This document shows, one piece after another, positions 36,452 through 45,006 of a stretch of DNA of 64,000 nucleotides. Position 1 is the stretch's first letter; each line of letters opens with the position of its first letter. The position numbers and the translations under genes are program-made. Source of the stretch: Fen-1058 sp964398185 (lineage in GTDB: Bacteria; Chloroflexota; Anaerolineae; Fen-1058). The notes below the pieces were generated by a model. It saw only the letters and a program-made list of their open reading frames with translations. It was not told the origin of the DNA and ran no database searches. The DNA is taken from positions 1 to 64,000 of the forward strand of contig CAYNML010000015.1 of assembly GCA_964398185.1 (NCBI GenBank), read 5' to 3'.

Positions 36452-36826
36452 ATGACCAAATACTTTACGGCGGAAGAGGCCAACCGCGCACTGCCGCAAG
36501 TCCGATCGCTCGTTGCGCAAGTGATGCAGGCGCGCGAAGTCATCATTACCGCACAGCCGGAGTTGTGGCCGGTGCTCGAAAAAGCGATCGGCAACGGCGG
36601 CAGCAAAAAGGCCGGCGAGCTGCTGGCTGAGTTTCAACGCGTGGAGCAAGGCGTCAAGCGCCTGCAAGACATCGGCTGTGTGTTGAAGGACATGTCGATT
36701 GGGCTGGTGGATTTTCCGGCCCTGCGCGACGGACGCGAAGTGCTGCTGTGCTGGAAATTCGACGAGCCGGAAGTCATGTTCTGGCACGATCTGCAGAGCG
36801 GCTATCAAGGTAGAAAGAGACTGTAA
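36452..36826 (+). CDS. DUF2203 family protein
   Basis: A 124-residue DUF2203 protein. It has the family opening KYFTAEEANRALPQVRSLVAQVM, a middle helix (FQRVEQGVKRLQDIGCVLKDMSIGLVDFPAL) and the ending EVLLCWKFDEPEVMFWHDLQSGYQGRK. The function is unknown; the family is common in Chloroflexota, Deinococcus and Actinobacteria. It is probably read from a leaderless transcript and is followed directly by the radical SAM gene (stop TAA immediately followed by GTG), so the two are likely co-translated. Confidence 0.88.
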   Translation: MTKYFTAEEANRALPQVRSLVAQVMQAREVIITAQPELWPVLEKAIGNGGSKKAGELLAEFQRVEQGVKRLQDIGCVLKDMSIGLVDFPALRDGREVLLCWKFDEPEVMFWHDLQSGYQGRKRL

Positions 36827-38242
36827 GTGTTCAACAAGCTATTTGGCAAGAGCACACCACCCACCCACACCCCCACCAGCAAAATTGTCTGGCTCGATCT
36901 GGGCGACCTGGGCGACCTGGTTAATCCCGCCGGACCGCACGAACAATGGCAGGATCACGGCCTGGGCCTGCTGCGCACCATCCTGCATCAAAACGGCGTC
37001 ATGACCGATCTACGCTCGACGCGCGCCTGCACGTCTTGGGAAGAACTGGCAGCGCAGCTCACGGGCTACGAGATTCTGATCATGAACGTGCGCAGCTACA
37101 CCTTCCCGGTTGCGTATCGCTCCGCGCAGATTTTCAAGAAGGTCAATCCGCAGGGCCTGGTGTTGACCGGCGGCATGCACGCCACGGTGGCGCTCGACGA
37201 GATGGAAGCCATCCCCGAATTCGATCGCATCTGCCAGGGGCCCGGTGAAAATGTGATTGTCGATCTGGTGAAGGATCCCCTATCGTTCCCGCGCGTGATC
37301 CTGGGAGTCGGTTCCAAGTCGATGGCCGAGTGGCCGATGATCGATCGCACGTTGTGGCCCAAGCCCGCCAGTAAAAAACTGGCCAAGAAATTCAACTGGC
37401 CGCTGGAACCCGAATGCGGCTGGGGGCCGGGGCCGGTGGTCACGCTCTTGACCAGCCGGGTGTGCCCGTGGCAATGCGTGTTCTGCAACGAAAACTCGTA
37501 CATCCCCAACATGGGCCGCCGTCCCGTCGAGATGGTGATCGATGAGCTCAACTATCTCGACAAGCAGTACGGCGTTGGCTCGCTGGTGATTCACGATTCG
37601 ATGTTCTTCCAGAATCCCAGCTGGCTGGAAGAGTGGCTGGAAAAATATCCGCGCAAAGCGAACCATGTCTGGCCATACTGGGCCGCCGCCCGCGCCGACA
37701 CCGTGCGCCAGTGGCCGGAACTGTTCGAGGCGCTGATCAAAGAGACCAACTGGGATACGGTCTCGATCGGGTTCGAGTCGGGGAGCGATCGGGTACTGAA
37801 GATTCTCAACAAGGAATGCACCGAGGACGACAACTACTTCACGATCGATCTACTCACCCGCATCGGCGATGAGCTGGAGCGGCAGGGCCGCAAGCCGCCG
37901 GTGTTCTGGTCCAACATCATGCTGGGCATCCCGGGCGAGACGCGCGAGGATGCCTTCAAGACCATGCGTATGGTCAAATACACCAAGCGCATCCTGCCGT
38001 CGATTTCGTTTTATGCGCCCTACCCCGGCTCGGCGCTGGGCCATCAGCTCATCGCCGAAGGCAAGAGCCTGATGAGCAAGGAAAACTATCACCGCTTCCC
38101 GGACGACGAAAAGGTGAAGGGCATCGACTACGCGTTCTACCGCGAACTGCTGGCCGGCCGCTATGACGACGAGGTGAATAAGGGCCTGGCGCAAATTCGG
38201 CAGGAACGCAAAGATTACCTGGCCGCGCTGACGAAGGCTTGA
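36827..38242 (+). CDS. Cobalamin-binding-type radical SAM protein
   Basis: A 471-residue B12-domain radical SAM enzyme. An N-terminal Rossmann-like region (~residues 22-150, with ILIMNVRSYTFPVAYRSAQ and GLVLTGGMHATVALDEM) resembles B12-binding domains. The radical SAM core starts at VCPWQCVFCNEN, a CxxxCxxC motif for the 4Fe-4S cluster, with later TVSIGFESGSDRVLKILNK and LGIPGETREDAF. The substrate is not identifiable; relatives act in methylation or lipid and pigment pathways. It uses a GTG start touching the DUF2203 stop. The classic DxHxxG motif of B12 binding is not evident, so cobalamin use is unsure. Confidence 0.85.
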   Translation: MFNKLFGKSTPPTHTPTSKIVWLDLGDLGDLVNPAGPHEQWQDHGLGLLRTILHQNGVMTDLRSTRACTSWEELAAQLTGYEILIMNVRSYTFPVAYRSAQIFKKVNPQGLVLTGGMHATVALDEMEAIPEFDRICQGPGENVIVDLVKDPLSFPRVILGVGSKSMAEWPMIDRTLWPKPASKKLAKKFNWPLEPECGWGPGPVVTLLTSRVCPWQCVFCNENSYIPNMGRRPVEMVIDELNYLDKQYGVGSLVIHDSMFFQNPSWLEEWLEKYPRKANHVWPYWAAARADTVRQWPELFEALIKETNWDTVSIGFESGSDRVLKILNKECTEDDNYFTIDLLTRIGDELERQGRKPPVFWSNIMLGIPGETREDAFKTMRMVKYTKRILPSISFYAPYPGSALGHQLIAEGKSLMSKENYHRFPDDEKVKGIDYAFYRELLAGRYDDEVNKGLAQIRQERKDYLAALTKA

Positions 38243-38249
38243 CCGCAAA

Positions 38250-38280
38250 GACCGGGCAGGTTTTTGAAACCTGCCCGGTC
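38250..38280. repeat. Perfect palindrome GACCGGGCAGGTTT-TTG-AAACCTGCCCGGTC
   Basis: Perfect 14-bp arms (38250-38263 and 38267-38280) with a three-base loop lie just after the radical SAM stop. It belongs to the AACCTGCC family of palindromes and may also act as a transcript end. Confidence 0.8.
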
Positions 38281-38293
38281 TCACGAGGAAATC

Positions 38294-38500
38294 ATGAGCA
38301 GCTTCAGCAATCCCCATTACATGTACCTGTTTGAGATGACGAACGGCAAAAAGAAACTGGCTTACGGCCAGTCGCCGGAAGATGCGCTGGCGATTCTGGC
38401 TTCGCGCCTCAGCGCCGACGAGATGGCGCACATCATCCGCGACCAGTACATCAAGATCAAGCAGCGCGAATTGCAGCAGTACGTCCCGGAACTGGGCTAA
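38294..38500 (+). CDS. Small unknown protein
   Basis: A 68-residue protein (MSSFSNPHYMYLFEMTNGKK start) with a basic and aromatic N-terminus and a helical, charged C-terminal half (AHIIRDQYIKIKQRELQQYV). I recognise no family. A GAGGAA ribosome site supports the ATG at 38294. It sits between the palindrome and another small gene on the same strand. Confidence 0.6.
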   Translation: MSSFSNPHYMYLFEMTNGKKKLAYGQSPEDALAILASRLSADEMAHIIRDQYIKIKQRELQQYVPELG

Positions 38501-38509
38501 ACCCGATCG

Positions 38510-38758
38510 ATGCTGCTGACCCCCGCGCAGGTCGAACTGCTGCAAGCCATCGCCAACGGGTTGATCCTCAAATCGCACCGCGATCTGGAGGGGCGCAAGG
38601 AATATCGCCTGCACTCGCCGGACGGGCATGTCTCAAGCGCCGCGTGGGATGATGTCGAAGCGCTCCAATCCGCCGGCCTGATCGACAGCAACAAGAAATT
38701 CCCCGCGGCCACCTACTGGCTCACCGATAGCGGACGGGCACAGCTCGGCCTAACCTGA
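38510..38758 (+). CDS. Small unknown protein, possibly winged-helix
   Basis: An 82-residue protein (LLTPAQVELLQAIANGLILK, then EALQSAGLIDSNKKF and YWLTDSGRAQLGLT). The layout of a helix, an 'EAL..AGLI' recognition-like helix and a beta-hairpin ending in LTDSGR resembles a small winged helix, as in MarR-like C-termini. No good ribosome site is seen. It starts nine bases after the preceding gene's stop and is probably co-transcribed with it. Confidence 0.5.
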   Translation: MLLTPAQVELLQAIANGLILKSHRDLEGRKEYRLHSPDGHVSSAAWDDVEALQSAGLIDSNKKFPAATYWLTDSGRAQLGLT

Positions 38759-38760
38759 CC

Positions 38761-38795
38761 CCCATCCGGCGCGCGGCAAAAGGATGGGTTCTTGT
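38761..38795 (+). terminator. Weak terminator-like hairpin
   Basis: CCCATCC (38761-38767) pairs with GGATGGG (38782-38788) and is followed by TTCTTGT. The loop is large, so confidence is low. Confidence 0.4.
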
Positions 38796-38833
38796 CGCCT
38801 GCAGGTCAGGATTTGAATGACGCTCCGCCGTAG

Positions 38834-38839
38834 TATAAT
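38834..38839 (+). promoter_or_regulatory. -10 element upstream of the lipoprotein gene
   Basis: A perfect TATAAT lies 89 bases before the ATG; TTGAAT at 38813-38818 is 15 bases upstream, so the -35 spacing is short. Confidence 0.45.
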
Positions 38840-38928
38840 GACGTCAACTGGCGGGCCGCCACACAACAATCGGGTGTGGCACGACCGCATGAATCTATCA
38901 TCCAGCAACACAAAAAGGAGAAACCATC

Positions 38929-39807
38929 ATGAAAACCCGCTTAACGCTCGCTGTAGTGTTGTTGCTCGCCCTGTTCGTGACGGCTTGCCAGCCGCAGGGC
39001 GCGCCTGTGCCCGCCGACCCCATGGAAGCCGTGAAGAGCATCGCCGACAAACAGGCCGAAGTCAAGTCGCAGCACATGAAGATGGACATGACGCTCAACC
39101 TCAAGCTCGACGGCCTGACGGGCGAGCAGGCGCAGATGGCAGCCATGTTCAAGAACTTCAAGGCCAACCTCGCCCTGGAAGGTGACATGGATACCGCCAA
39201 GCAGGACTTCAATCTGTCGGGCAGCCTCGATCTGGGCGCGCTGACGGCGCTGGTGACCCAGGGCGAAGACAAGCTGTTGTTCGACGTGATTAAGGCCGGC
39301 GATACGATGTATACCAAGGTCAACATCGGCGATCAGGCGAATGAGTGGCAAGAGCAGACCGGCGTCCAGGTCCTTGGCACGGATGCGGGCTCCAACGACA
39401 ACCCGCTCAATCCAGACATGGTCATGAGCCTGCTGAAGCAGTCAAGCAAGGCCGAGAAACTGGCCGACGAGCAGATCGATGGCGTGGACACTTATCACTA
39501 TAAGGTCACGCTGAACCCGGAAACGCTGATCGACTCGATCGCCGGGCTGGCGGCCGCCGCCGGCGCCGGCGCAAACGTGGACACGGCGCAGCTCGCCGAA
39601 GCCAAGAAGTTCTTGAAGGATTCCACGCTGGAAGTGGAGCTGTGGGCCGGGAAGCAGGATTTGCTCATCCGCCAGACGCGCGTACACTTCAACCTGAATC
39701 TGAAGGATCTGCCCGATATGCCTGGGGCGACGGCCTTGATTGACTTCGTGTTCACCAACACGGCCAGCAAGCTAAACCAGCCGGTGACCATCACCGCGCC
39801 GAAGTAG
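38929..39807 (+). CDS. LppX/LprAFG-like lipoprotein
   Basis: A 292-residue lipoprotein. The signal peptide MKTRLTLAVVLLLALFVTAC ends in a lipobox with the acylated cysteine at position 20. The mature part is a single domain of alternating strands (EVKSQHMKMDMTLNLKLDG, FNLSGSLDLGALTALV, DGVDTYHYKVTLNPETLIDSI) like the LppX/LprG/LolA fold, which carries lipids or hydrophobic ligands. It should be anchored on the outside of the membrane. The ribosome site AAGGAG precedes the ATG, and a strong terminator follows the gene. Confidence 0.8.
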   Translation: MKTRLTLAVVLLLALFVTACQPQGAPVPADPMEAVKSIADKQAEVKSQHMKMDMTLNLKLDGLTGEQAQMAAMFKNFKANLALEGDMDTAKQDFNLSGSLDLGALTALVTQGEDKLLFDVIKAGDTMYTKVNIGDQANEWQEQTGVQVLGTDAGSNDNPLNPDMVMSLLKQSSKAEKLADEQIDGVDTYHYKVTLNPETLIDSIAGLAAAAGAGANVDTAQLAEAKKFLKDSTLEVELWAGKQDLLIRQTRVHFNLNLKDLPDMPGATALIDFVFTNTASKLNQPVTITAPK

Positions 39808-39842
39808 GCCGCGGTCGCACCACCAACCGATCGGCTGCACGA

Positions 39843-39882
39843 CCTCCCGCCGGATTTTGCTCCGGCGGGAGGTTACTTTTTG
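39843..39882 (+). terminator. Rho-independent terminator after the lipoprotein gene
   Basis: CCTCCCGCCGGA (39843-39854) and TCCGGCGGGAGG (39861-39872) form a perfect 12-bp stem, followed by TTACTTTTTG. Confidence 0.9.
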
Positions 39883-39908
39883 CCGTCAGAATCGGGTTGG
39901 CTGTCACG

Positions 39909-39937
39909 TTGACAAGAGTGTACCGCTTGAATACAAT
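39909..39937 (+). promoter_or_regulatory. Consensus promoter of the EF-G-like gene
   Basis: TTGACA (39909-39914) and TACAAT (39932-39937) are exactly 17 bases apart, the strongest promoter match in the window. Confidence 0.85.
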
Positions 39938-39973
39938 TGCGGGGCGTTTGATCCCATCCCTCCGGGAGGTTTA

Positions 39974-42052
39974 ATGAAGGATTACCCCACTACGGCGCTC
40001 CGCAACGTGGCCCTGCTCGGCCACGGCTCCTCAGGCAAAACCAGCCTGGGCGAGGCCATGTTGTTCACTTCGGGCGCCATCAGCCGGCAAGGTCGCGTGG
40101 AAGACGGCACGACCGTGTCAGATTTCGATGAAGAGGAAATTCGCCGTCACATCTCGCTCACGACCTCGCTGCTGCCCATCGAATGGCAGAACCACAAAAT
40201 CAATGTGCTGGACACCCCCGGCTTCACCGACTTCGCCGGTGAAGTGAAGGGCGCGGTGCGCGTGGTGGAAGCCGGCATCATTCTGGTGGACAGCGTCGCC
40301 GGTGTGGAAGTGGGCACCGAATTGGCATGGGCGTATTGCAATGAGCGCAACCTGCCGCGCTTCGTGCTGATCGGCAAGATGGATCGCGAAAATGCCAACT
40401 TCGCGCGCGCCTTTGACACGCTGCACGAACTGGGCGGCAACTTCGTGCCGCTGCAACTGCCCATCGGCAGCCAGGCCAGCTTTGAGGGCGTGATTGATCT
40501 CATCGCCATGAAAGCGCGCAAAGGCCCCAAAGGCGAAGCGATGGAGATCCCGGCCAACCTGAAGGCCGAAGCCGCCGAAGCGCGCGTCAAGCTGATGGAA
40601 GCCGCCGCCGAAGGCGACGACGAACTCATCATGAAATACCTGGACGGTCAGGAACTGACTGACGCTGAAATTCGCCACGGCCTGCAGATCGCCGTCAAGA
40701 AAAATGCCATCGTACCGGTGCTGTGCGCCTCAGGCACAGGCAATCTGGGCATCAGCGCACTGCTGGAAACCATCGCCGCGTTTGTGCCCTCGCCCGCCGA
40801 TGTTGAACCTGAGACTGCGAAGACCGCCAACGGCGTCGAAGAGAAGATCGCCGTTACCGCCACCATGCCGGGGGCGTTGGTCTTCAAGACCACCGCCGAT
40901 CCGTTCGTGGGCAAGCAGACTTATTTCCGCGTATTTGGCGGCTCCATCGCGTCCGACTCGCGCGTCTTCAACGCCAACAAGAACGCCGAAGAACGCCTGG
41001 GCCAGATTTACGTGATGCGCGGCAAGGAACAGATCGCCGTGCCTGCCATCAAAGCTGGCGACATCGGCGTGGTGACCAAACTCACCGTCACGCTAACGGG
41101 CGATACGCTGTGCGATAAAGCCCATCTGATCACTTTTGCCCCGCCGTCTTATCCAGCCGCCGTGACCTCGGTGGCGATTGAACCCAAGACCGCGGCCGAC
41201 TCCGCCAAGATGGGGCCCACCCTGACCCGCCTGGCAGAAGAAGACCCCACCCTGCACTGGTTCAACGATCCCAGCACCAAGCAGACCGTGCTGGAAGGTC
41301 TGGGCGACAGCCACATCGATGTGGCCGTGCGCCGCGCCAAAAGCAAGTTCGGCGTGGAACTGGTCGTGTCGCCGCGCAAGGTGCCGTATCGCGAAACCAT
41401 TACCAAGACCTTCACCACCATGCACCGCCACAAGAAGCAGACGGGCGGCTCGGGTCAGTTCGGTGAAGTGCACATGCGCGTGGAACCGAACAAGAGCAAG
41501 GGCTACGAATTTGCCTGGGAAGTATTCGGCGGCGCAGTCTCATCATCCTACCAGACCAGCATCGAAAAAGGCATCAAGTCCGTCATGGAAGGCGGCGCCA
41601 TTGCGGGCTATCCCATCGTCGACGTGAAAGTGGCCATTACCGACGGCAAGGAACACGCCGTGGACTCCAAGCCCATGGCCTTTGAAATCGCCGGGCGCGA
41701 AGCCTTCAAGAAAGCCATGCACGGCGCCGGCCCGGTCTTGCTGGAACCGATCATGAAAGTCACCGTGGTCGTGCCGGAAGCCAACATGGGCGATGTGCTG
41801 GGCGACCTGAATACCAAGCGCGCGCGCGTGCAGGGCATGGATCAATCGGCGGGCAAGAGCATCGTCACAGCCTTTGTGCCGCTGGCCGAAATGCAAAAGT
41901 ATGCGGCCGATCTCCGTTCGCTGACGCAGGGACGCGGCGTCTTCAGCATGGAATCCGACCACTACGATGAAGTGCCGGCGCACATCGCGCAGGGCATCAT
42001 TGAGCAGGCGCAGAAAGACAATCCCCACCTGCGCACGGCGGATTCCGACTAA
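39974..42052 (+). CDS. Elongation factor G-like GTPase (EF-G2/FusA2-type)
   Basis: A 692-residue translational GTPase. G1 is ALLGHGSSGKTSLGEAML rather than the EF-G form with DAGKTT, G2 lies near RRHISLTTSLLPIEW, G3 is VLDTPGFTDF, and the NKxD box is replaced by GKMDREN. Domains II-V follow, including the EF-G domain IV/V pattern (FGEVHMRVEP, GYPIVDVKVAITDGKEHAVDS, ANMGDVLGDLNTKRARVQGM). The altered G1 places it with EF-G2/FusA2 proteins of uncertain role, not the main translocase. The ATG at 39974 has GGGAGG upstream; an earlier in-frame start would lie inside the terminator. Confidence 0.9.
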   Translation: MKDYPTTALRNVALLGHGSSGKTSLGEAMLFTSGAISRQGRVEDGTTVSDFDEEEIRRHISLTTSLLPIEWQNHKINVLDTPGFTDFAGEVKGAVRVVEAGIILVDSVAGVEVGTELAWAYCNERNLPRFVLIGKMDRENANFARAFDTLHELGGNFVPLQLPIGSQASFEGVIDLIAMKARKGPKGEAMEIPANLKAEAAEARVKLMEAAAEGDDELIMKYLDGQELTDAEIRHGLQIAVKKNAIVPVLCASGTGNLGISALLETIAAFVPSPADVEPETAKTANGVEEKIAVTATMPGALVFKTTADPFVGKQTYFRVFGGSIASDSRVFNANKNAEERLGQIYVMRGKEQIAVPAIKAGDIGVVTKLTVTLTGDTLCDKAHLITFAPPSYPAAVTSVAIEPKTAADSAKMGPTLTRLAEEDPTLHWFNDPSTKQTVLEGLGDSHIDVAVRRAKSKFGVELVVSPRKVPYRETITKTFTTMHRHKKQTGGSGQFGEVHMRVEPNKSKGYEFAWEVFGGAVSSSYQTSIEKGIKSVMEGGAIAGYPIVDVKVAITDGKEHAVDSKPMAFEIAGREAFKKAMHGAGPVLLEPIMKVTVVVPEANMGDVLGDLNTKRARVQGMDQSAGKSIVTAFVPLAEMQKYAADLRSLTQGRGVFSMESDHYDEVPAHIAQGIIEQAQKDNPHLRTADSD

Positions 42053-42073
42053 CTGCCAGGCGGTCAGCTCAAG

Positions 42074-42110
42074 ACCCGATCGGTTCACCGGCCGATCGGG
42101 TTTTTGTTTT
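42074..42110 (+). terminator. Rho-independent terminator after the EF-G-like gene
   Basis: ACCCGATCGG (42074-42083) and CCGATCGGGT (42092-42101) form the stem, followed by TTTTGTTTT. Confidence 0.9.
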
Positions 42111-42147
42111 CCCGCCAGACCCGTGCGCCAGTGCCGGCTTCAAGACG

Positions 42148-42156
42148 TGATATACT
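42148..42156 (+). promoter_or_regulatory. Extended -10 promoter of the kinase gene
   Basis: TGATATACT (extended -10, TATACT at 42151-42156) lies 31 bases before the kinase ATG. No good -35 box is seen. Confidence 0.5.
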
Positions 42157-42187
42157 CAACGGCGGGCAACCAGCAGCGGCTCATCCC

Positions 42188-43549
42188 ATGGAACTTTCGT
42201 CAGGCCATATCCTCAATAACCGGTATCGAGTCATCCGGCTGCTCGGCATGGGCGGCATGGGCGCAGTTTACTTTGCGCGCGACCCGGTACTCGATCGCCA
42301 CGTGGCCATTAAGCAGCTGCAAGCCGATCCGATCACCGGGCAGCTGACTTCTGAGCGCATTCAAGCCCAGTTTCAACGCGAGGCGCAGATTCTGGCGTCG
42401 CTGCACCATCCCAACCTGCCGCGTGTCACCGACTACTTCACCGAAGACAATTTGCACTACCTCGTCATGGACTACATCGAGGGGCAGACGCTGCTGGAAT
42501 TGCTGCAAGCCAATCCCAACGGACTGCCGGAAGACCAGGTGCTCGATCTGGCCGATCAGCTTTTGTCGGCGCTGGAGTACATCCACGCCCACCACTTGAT
42601 CCACCGCGACATCAAGCCGGCCAATGTCCGCCGCACACCGGAGGGCCGCATCTTCCTGGTGGATTTCGGCCTGGCCAAACCGCACGATCCGAACAACCCG
42701 CGCACCACAGCCATGATTCACGGCCTGGGCACGCCGGAATATTCGCCGCCGGAACAGTATGATCCTGCCGCGCACACCGACGAGCGATCAGATATTTATT
42801 CGTTGGGCGCCACCCTGTATCATCTTCTGACCGGCCAGGCGCCCATTTCCGTCACACGCCGCACCTCAGACCCGGATGCGTTCCGCCTGCCGCGCGCCGC
42901 CAATGCGCACATCGCGCCGGAAGTGGAACGGGTCATCATGCGCGCCATGGAACTGGAACGCGCCAAACGGTTCGTGTCGGCGAATGATATGCGCGCCGCC
43001 TTGCAGATGGCGCGCCAGGCCGTGCCGGGTGAATCGATCGAGACGGCGGTGCTGCCGCCTACGCCGCGCGCTCCGCTAGCAGAAATGCCGCCGCGTGCCG
43101 GGTTCAGCCGCCGGAAGGTGCTCGGCCTGATCATCGCCGCCGTGGCCGTTGCGGTTGTCGCGTTAATGGTTCTGCGGGGGAATCCGCCGCCCAGCACACC
43201 AGCCGCGACTGAGGTTTTGCAGGCCGATGTGCAGATTACGCTCTTGAGCAGCACCACTTCGCCGGAGTACATCCTGCTGCAGAATCAGGGGACCGCCCCG
43301 CAAGACCTGAGCGGCTGGTATATCGAAAGCACCGTCGGGCCGCAGACCTTCAACTTCCCGATCGGATTTGTGCTGGCGCCGGGGGCCAGCGTGCGTGTGG
43401 AAAGCTACAATGGGGCGCAACATGCGCCGCCGCAATCCCTGCTCTGGTCGCCCGACGCGGTCTGGAACAACGCCGGCGACAAGGCAATTCTGCGGAACGC
43501 CGCGGGCAAAACGATCAGCAGCAAATGCTATGGCACTCAATGCCCATAA
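42188..43549 (+). CDS. Membrane Ser/Thr protein kinase with C-terminal lamin-tail domain
   Basis: A 453-residue PknB-type kinase. It has the glycine loop LLGMGGMGAVYFARD (near residue 20), catalytic lysine in HVAIKQL, catalytic loop HRDIKPANVRR (~138), the metal-binding DFG in LVDFGLA, and GTPEYSPPEQYD in place of APE. A membrane segment (VLGLIIAAVAVAVVALMVL, ~310-330) separates it from an outside domain of ~110 residues (VQITLLSSTTSPEYILLQN, DLSGWYIES, NNAGDKAILRNAAG) matching the lamin-tail (LTD) fold. The ligand of the LTD is unknown. The start (MELSSGHILN) lies after the terminator and promoter. Confidence 0.88.
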   Translation: MELSSGHILNNRYRVIRLLGMGGMGAVYFARDPVLDRHVAIKQLQADPITGQLTSERIQAQFQREAQILASLHHPNLPRVTDYFTEDNLHYLVMDYIEGQTLLELLQANPNGLPEDQVLDLADQLLSALEYIHAHHLIHRDIKPANVRRTPEGRIFLVDFGLAKPHDPNNPRTTAMIHGLGTPEYSPPEQYDPAAHTDERSDIYSLGATLYHLLTGQAPISVTRRTSDPDAFRLPRAANAHIAPEVERVIMRAMELERAKRFVSANDMRAALQMARQAVPGESIETAVLPPTPRAPLAEMPPRAGFSRRKVLGLIIAAVAVAVVALMVLRGNPPPSTPAATEVLQADVQITLLSSTTSPEYILLQNQGTAPQDLSGWYIESTVGPQTFNFPIGFVLAPGASVRVESYNGAQHAPPQSLLWSPDAVWNNAGDKAILRNAAGKTISSKCYGTQCP

Positions 43550-43679
43550 ATCCGCACGCTGAACACTGCGGTCAAGCGCGGTTGAGGTTTGCAGCAAGTT
43601 GGCCTGAAGCCCGCTGCCGGCGTAACAATTGCAATCAAACTGCAATGAAACTGTGTGCTTCATTCAGGAAAAACTGACT

Positions 43680-43685
43680 TATAAT
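43680..43685 (+). promoter_or_regulatory. -10 element of the Flp pilin gene
   Basis: TATAAT at 43680-43685 lies 56 bases before the pilin ATG in an AT-rich leader. No consensus -35 is seen. Confidence 0.5.
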
Positions 43686-43741
43686 GTGGGCCATAACCTG
43701 GATGTAGCAATCAATTCTCTTTGAGGAAGGAGGTGACAGAC

Positions 43742-43888
43742 ATGCTATACTTGCCGCGTGAAGAAGGTCAGGGCTTGGTGGAGTACGCGTTGATTCTCGT
43801 TTTGGTGGCTATTGTGGTGATCGTTATTTTGGCGTTGCTCGGCCCGGCGATTGGCAACATCTTCTCGAACATTTACACCAACGTCTAG
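43742..43888 (+). CDS. Flp-type pilin subunit
   Basis: A 48-residue protein too short for most gene finders. It reads MLYLPREEGQGLVEYALILV and continues through a ~22-residue hydrophobic helix to LGPAIGNIFSNIYTNV. The GQGLVEYALIL stretch is the cleavage and N-methylation region of Flp/Tad type IVb prepilins. The ribosome site GGAGG (GAAGGAGGTGACAGAC) is excellent. No tad/cpa neighbours lie beside it, although a TadZ-like ATPase is 15 kb away. It stands as its own transcription unit with a hairpin after it. Confidence 0.85.
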   Translation: MLYLPREEGQGLVEYALILVLVAIVVIVILALLGPAIGNIFSNIYTNV

Positions 43889-43924
43889 TTGTCACGTTTC
43901 GTCGTGCGTAGGCAGTTTTGTGAA

Positions 43925-43962
43925 GCGAGCCTCGGTCATGCAGTCCGAGGCTCGCGCCTTTG
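43925..43962 (+). terminator. Hairpin between pilin and Gfo/Idh genes
   Basis: GCGAGCCTCGG (43925-43935) and CCGAGGCTCGC (43945-43955) form a perfect 11-bp stem, then GCCTTTGGTT. It could serve the pilin gene and the convergent oxidoreductase. Confidence 0.65.
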
Positions 43963-43968
43963 GTTGCG

Positions 43969-44952
43969 CTACAACCGCACCGCCTGGCCGGTGCGCGCCG
44001 ACTCCACCAGTGCCAGAATCGTGGCCACGTTGCCCCGGCTGTTCGCGAGCGAGATGCGCGGTGACTGGCCGTCCAGCACGGCCCGTTCCATGTCCTCCAC
44101 CTCACCCAGATACAAATGATCCGATCGGGGCGACTCGATCATCTCCACGCGATCGCCCTGTTTGATCTTGATCCATTCGCCGCCCGCCGGCTTGAAGGGG
44201 CTCCCCAACTCGATCGCGCCACGCGTCCCGACAATCTCAAGCGCCGTGCGATAGGGCGCGCGGAAGCCGCAATCGAACTGGGCCAGCAGGCCGCTGGCAA
44301 AGCGCATTTGGCCGCTGAAGACCACATCGATCCCGGTCGAGCCGGTCACCTGCCAGCCGAACACCTCCACCGGCTCAGCGCGCGCGACGAGGCGTGAGAA
44401 ACTGATCGGGTAGCAACCCACATCCCAGATCGATCCACCGCCCCACTCCGGCACCCAGCGCACATCGTCAGGCCGGTCGAGATTGAACGTGAATGCGCCC
44501 TTGATCAACAGCAGCTCGCCGATCGCTTCCTGCTCGAGCAGCGCCAGCACTTTCAACGTCTGCGGGTGATGCTGGTACATGAACGCTTCGGCGATGACGA
44601 CGTTGTGCTTCTTCGCCGCGGCCATCATCGCGTCGACCTCGTCAAGCGTCAAGGCCAACGGCTTTTCGCACAACACATGCTTGCCCGCTTCGGCTGCGCG
44701 GATCGACCACTCGGCGTGCCAATGATTGGGGAGCGGATTGTAGATCACATCGATGTCGTCACGCGCCAGCAGTTCTTCATATGTGCCCACGGCGTGCGGA
44801 ATATGCCACTCTTTGGCGTACTCTTTCGCCTTCACGATGTCGCGGCTGGCCACCGCCTTCAATTCCGATCGCAGTGATCCGCGAATCGGCGGAATCACCG
44901 CGCGATTGATGCGCGCCGTGCTCAACAATCCCCAGCGCAATTGCTTCATCAT
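43969..44952 (-). CDS. Gfo/Idh/MocA-family oxidoreductase
   Basis: A 327-residue NAD(P)-dependent sugar or inositol-type dehydrogenase. The N-terminal Rossmann domain (LRWGLLSTARINRAVIPPI) and the hallmark catalytic EKP (KHVLCEKPLALTLDEVD) are present. The C-terminal beta domain (IWDVGCYPISFSRLV, GTRGAIELGSPFKPAG) is also typical. The substrate cannot be named from sequence. The start is the first of two adjacent ATG codons after GGAGG. It stands alone, convergent with the pilin gene. Confidence 0.9.
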   Translation of the reverse strand: MMKQLRWGLLSTARINRAVIPPIRGSLRSELKAVASRDIVKAKEYAKEWHIPHAVGTYEELLARDDIDVIYNPLPNHWHAEWSIRAAEAGKHVLCEKPLALTLDEVDAMMAAAKKHNVVIAEAFMYQHHPQTLKVLALLEQEAIGELLLIKGAFTFNLDRPDDVRWVPEWGGGSIWDVGCYPISFSRLVARAEPVEVFGWQVTGSTGIDVVFSGQMRFASGLLAQFDCGFRAPYRTALEIVGTRGAIELGSPFKPAGGEWIKIKQGDRVEMIESPRSDHLYLGEVEDMERAVLDGQSPRISLANSRGNVATILALVESARTGQAVRL

Positions 44953-45006
44953 GCCTCCACGCCAAGGCTATCTCAAGGTGAGATGGCCGAGTTTTGCCGC
45001 CAGCGA

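Noticed and set aside
36827..38242. Firm assignment of the radical SAM gene to a named pathway such as hopanoid or bacteriochlorophyll synthesis
   Set aside because: The core motifs are shared by many B12-type radical SAM enzymes and no pathway genes are adjacent, so a specific product would be a guess.
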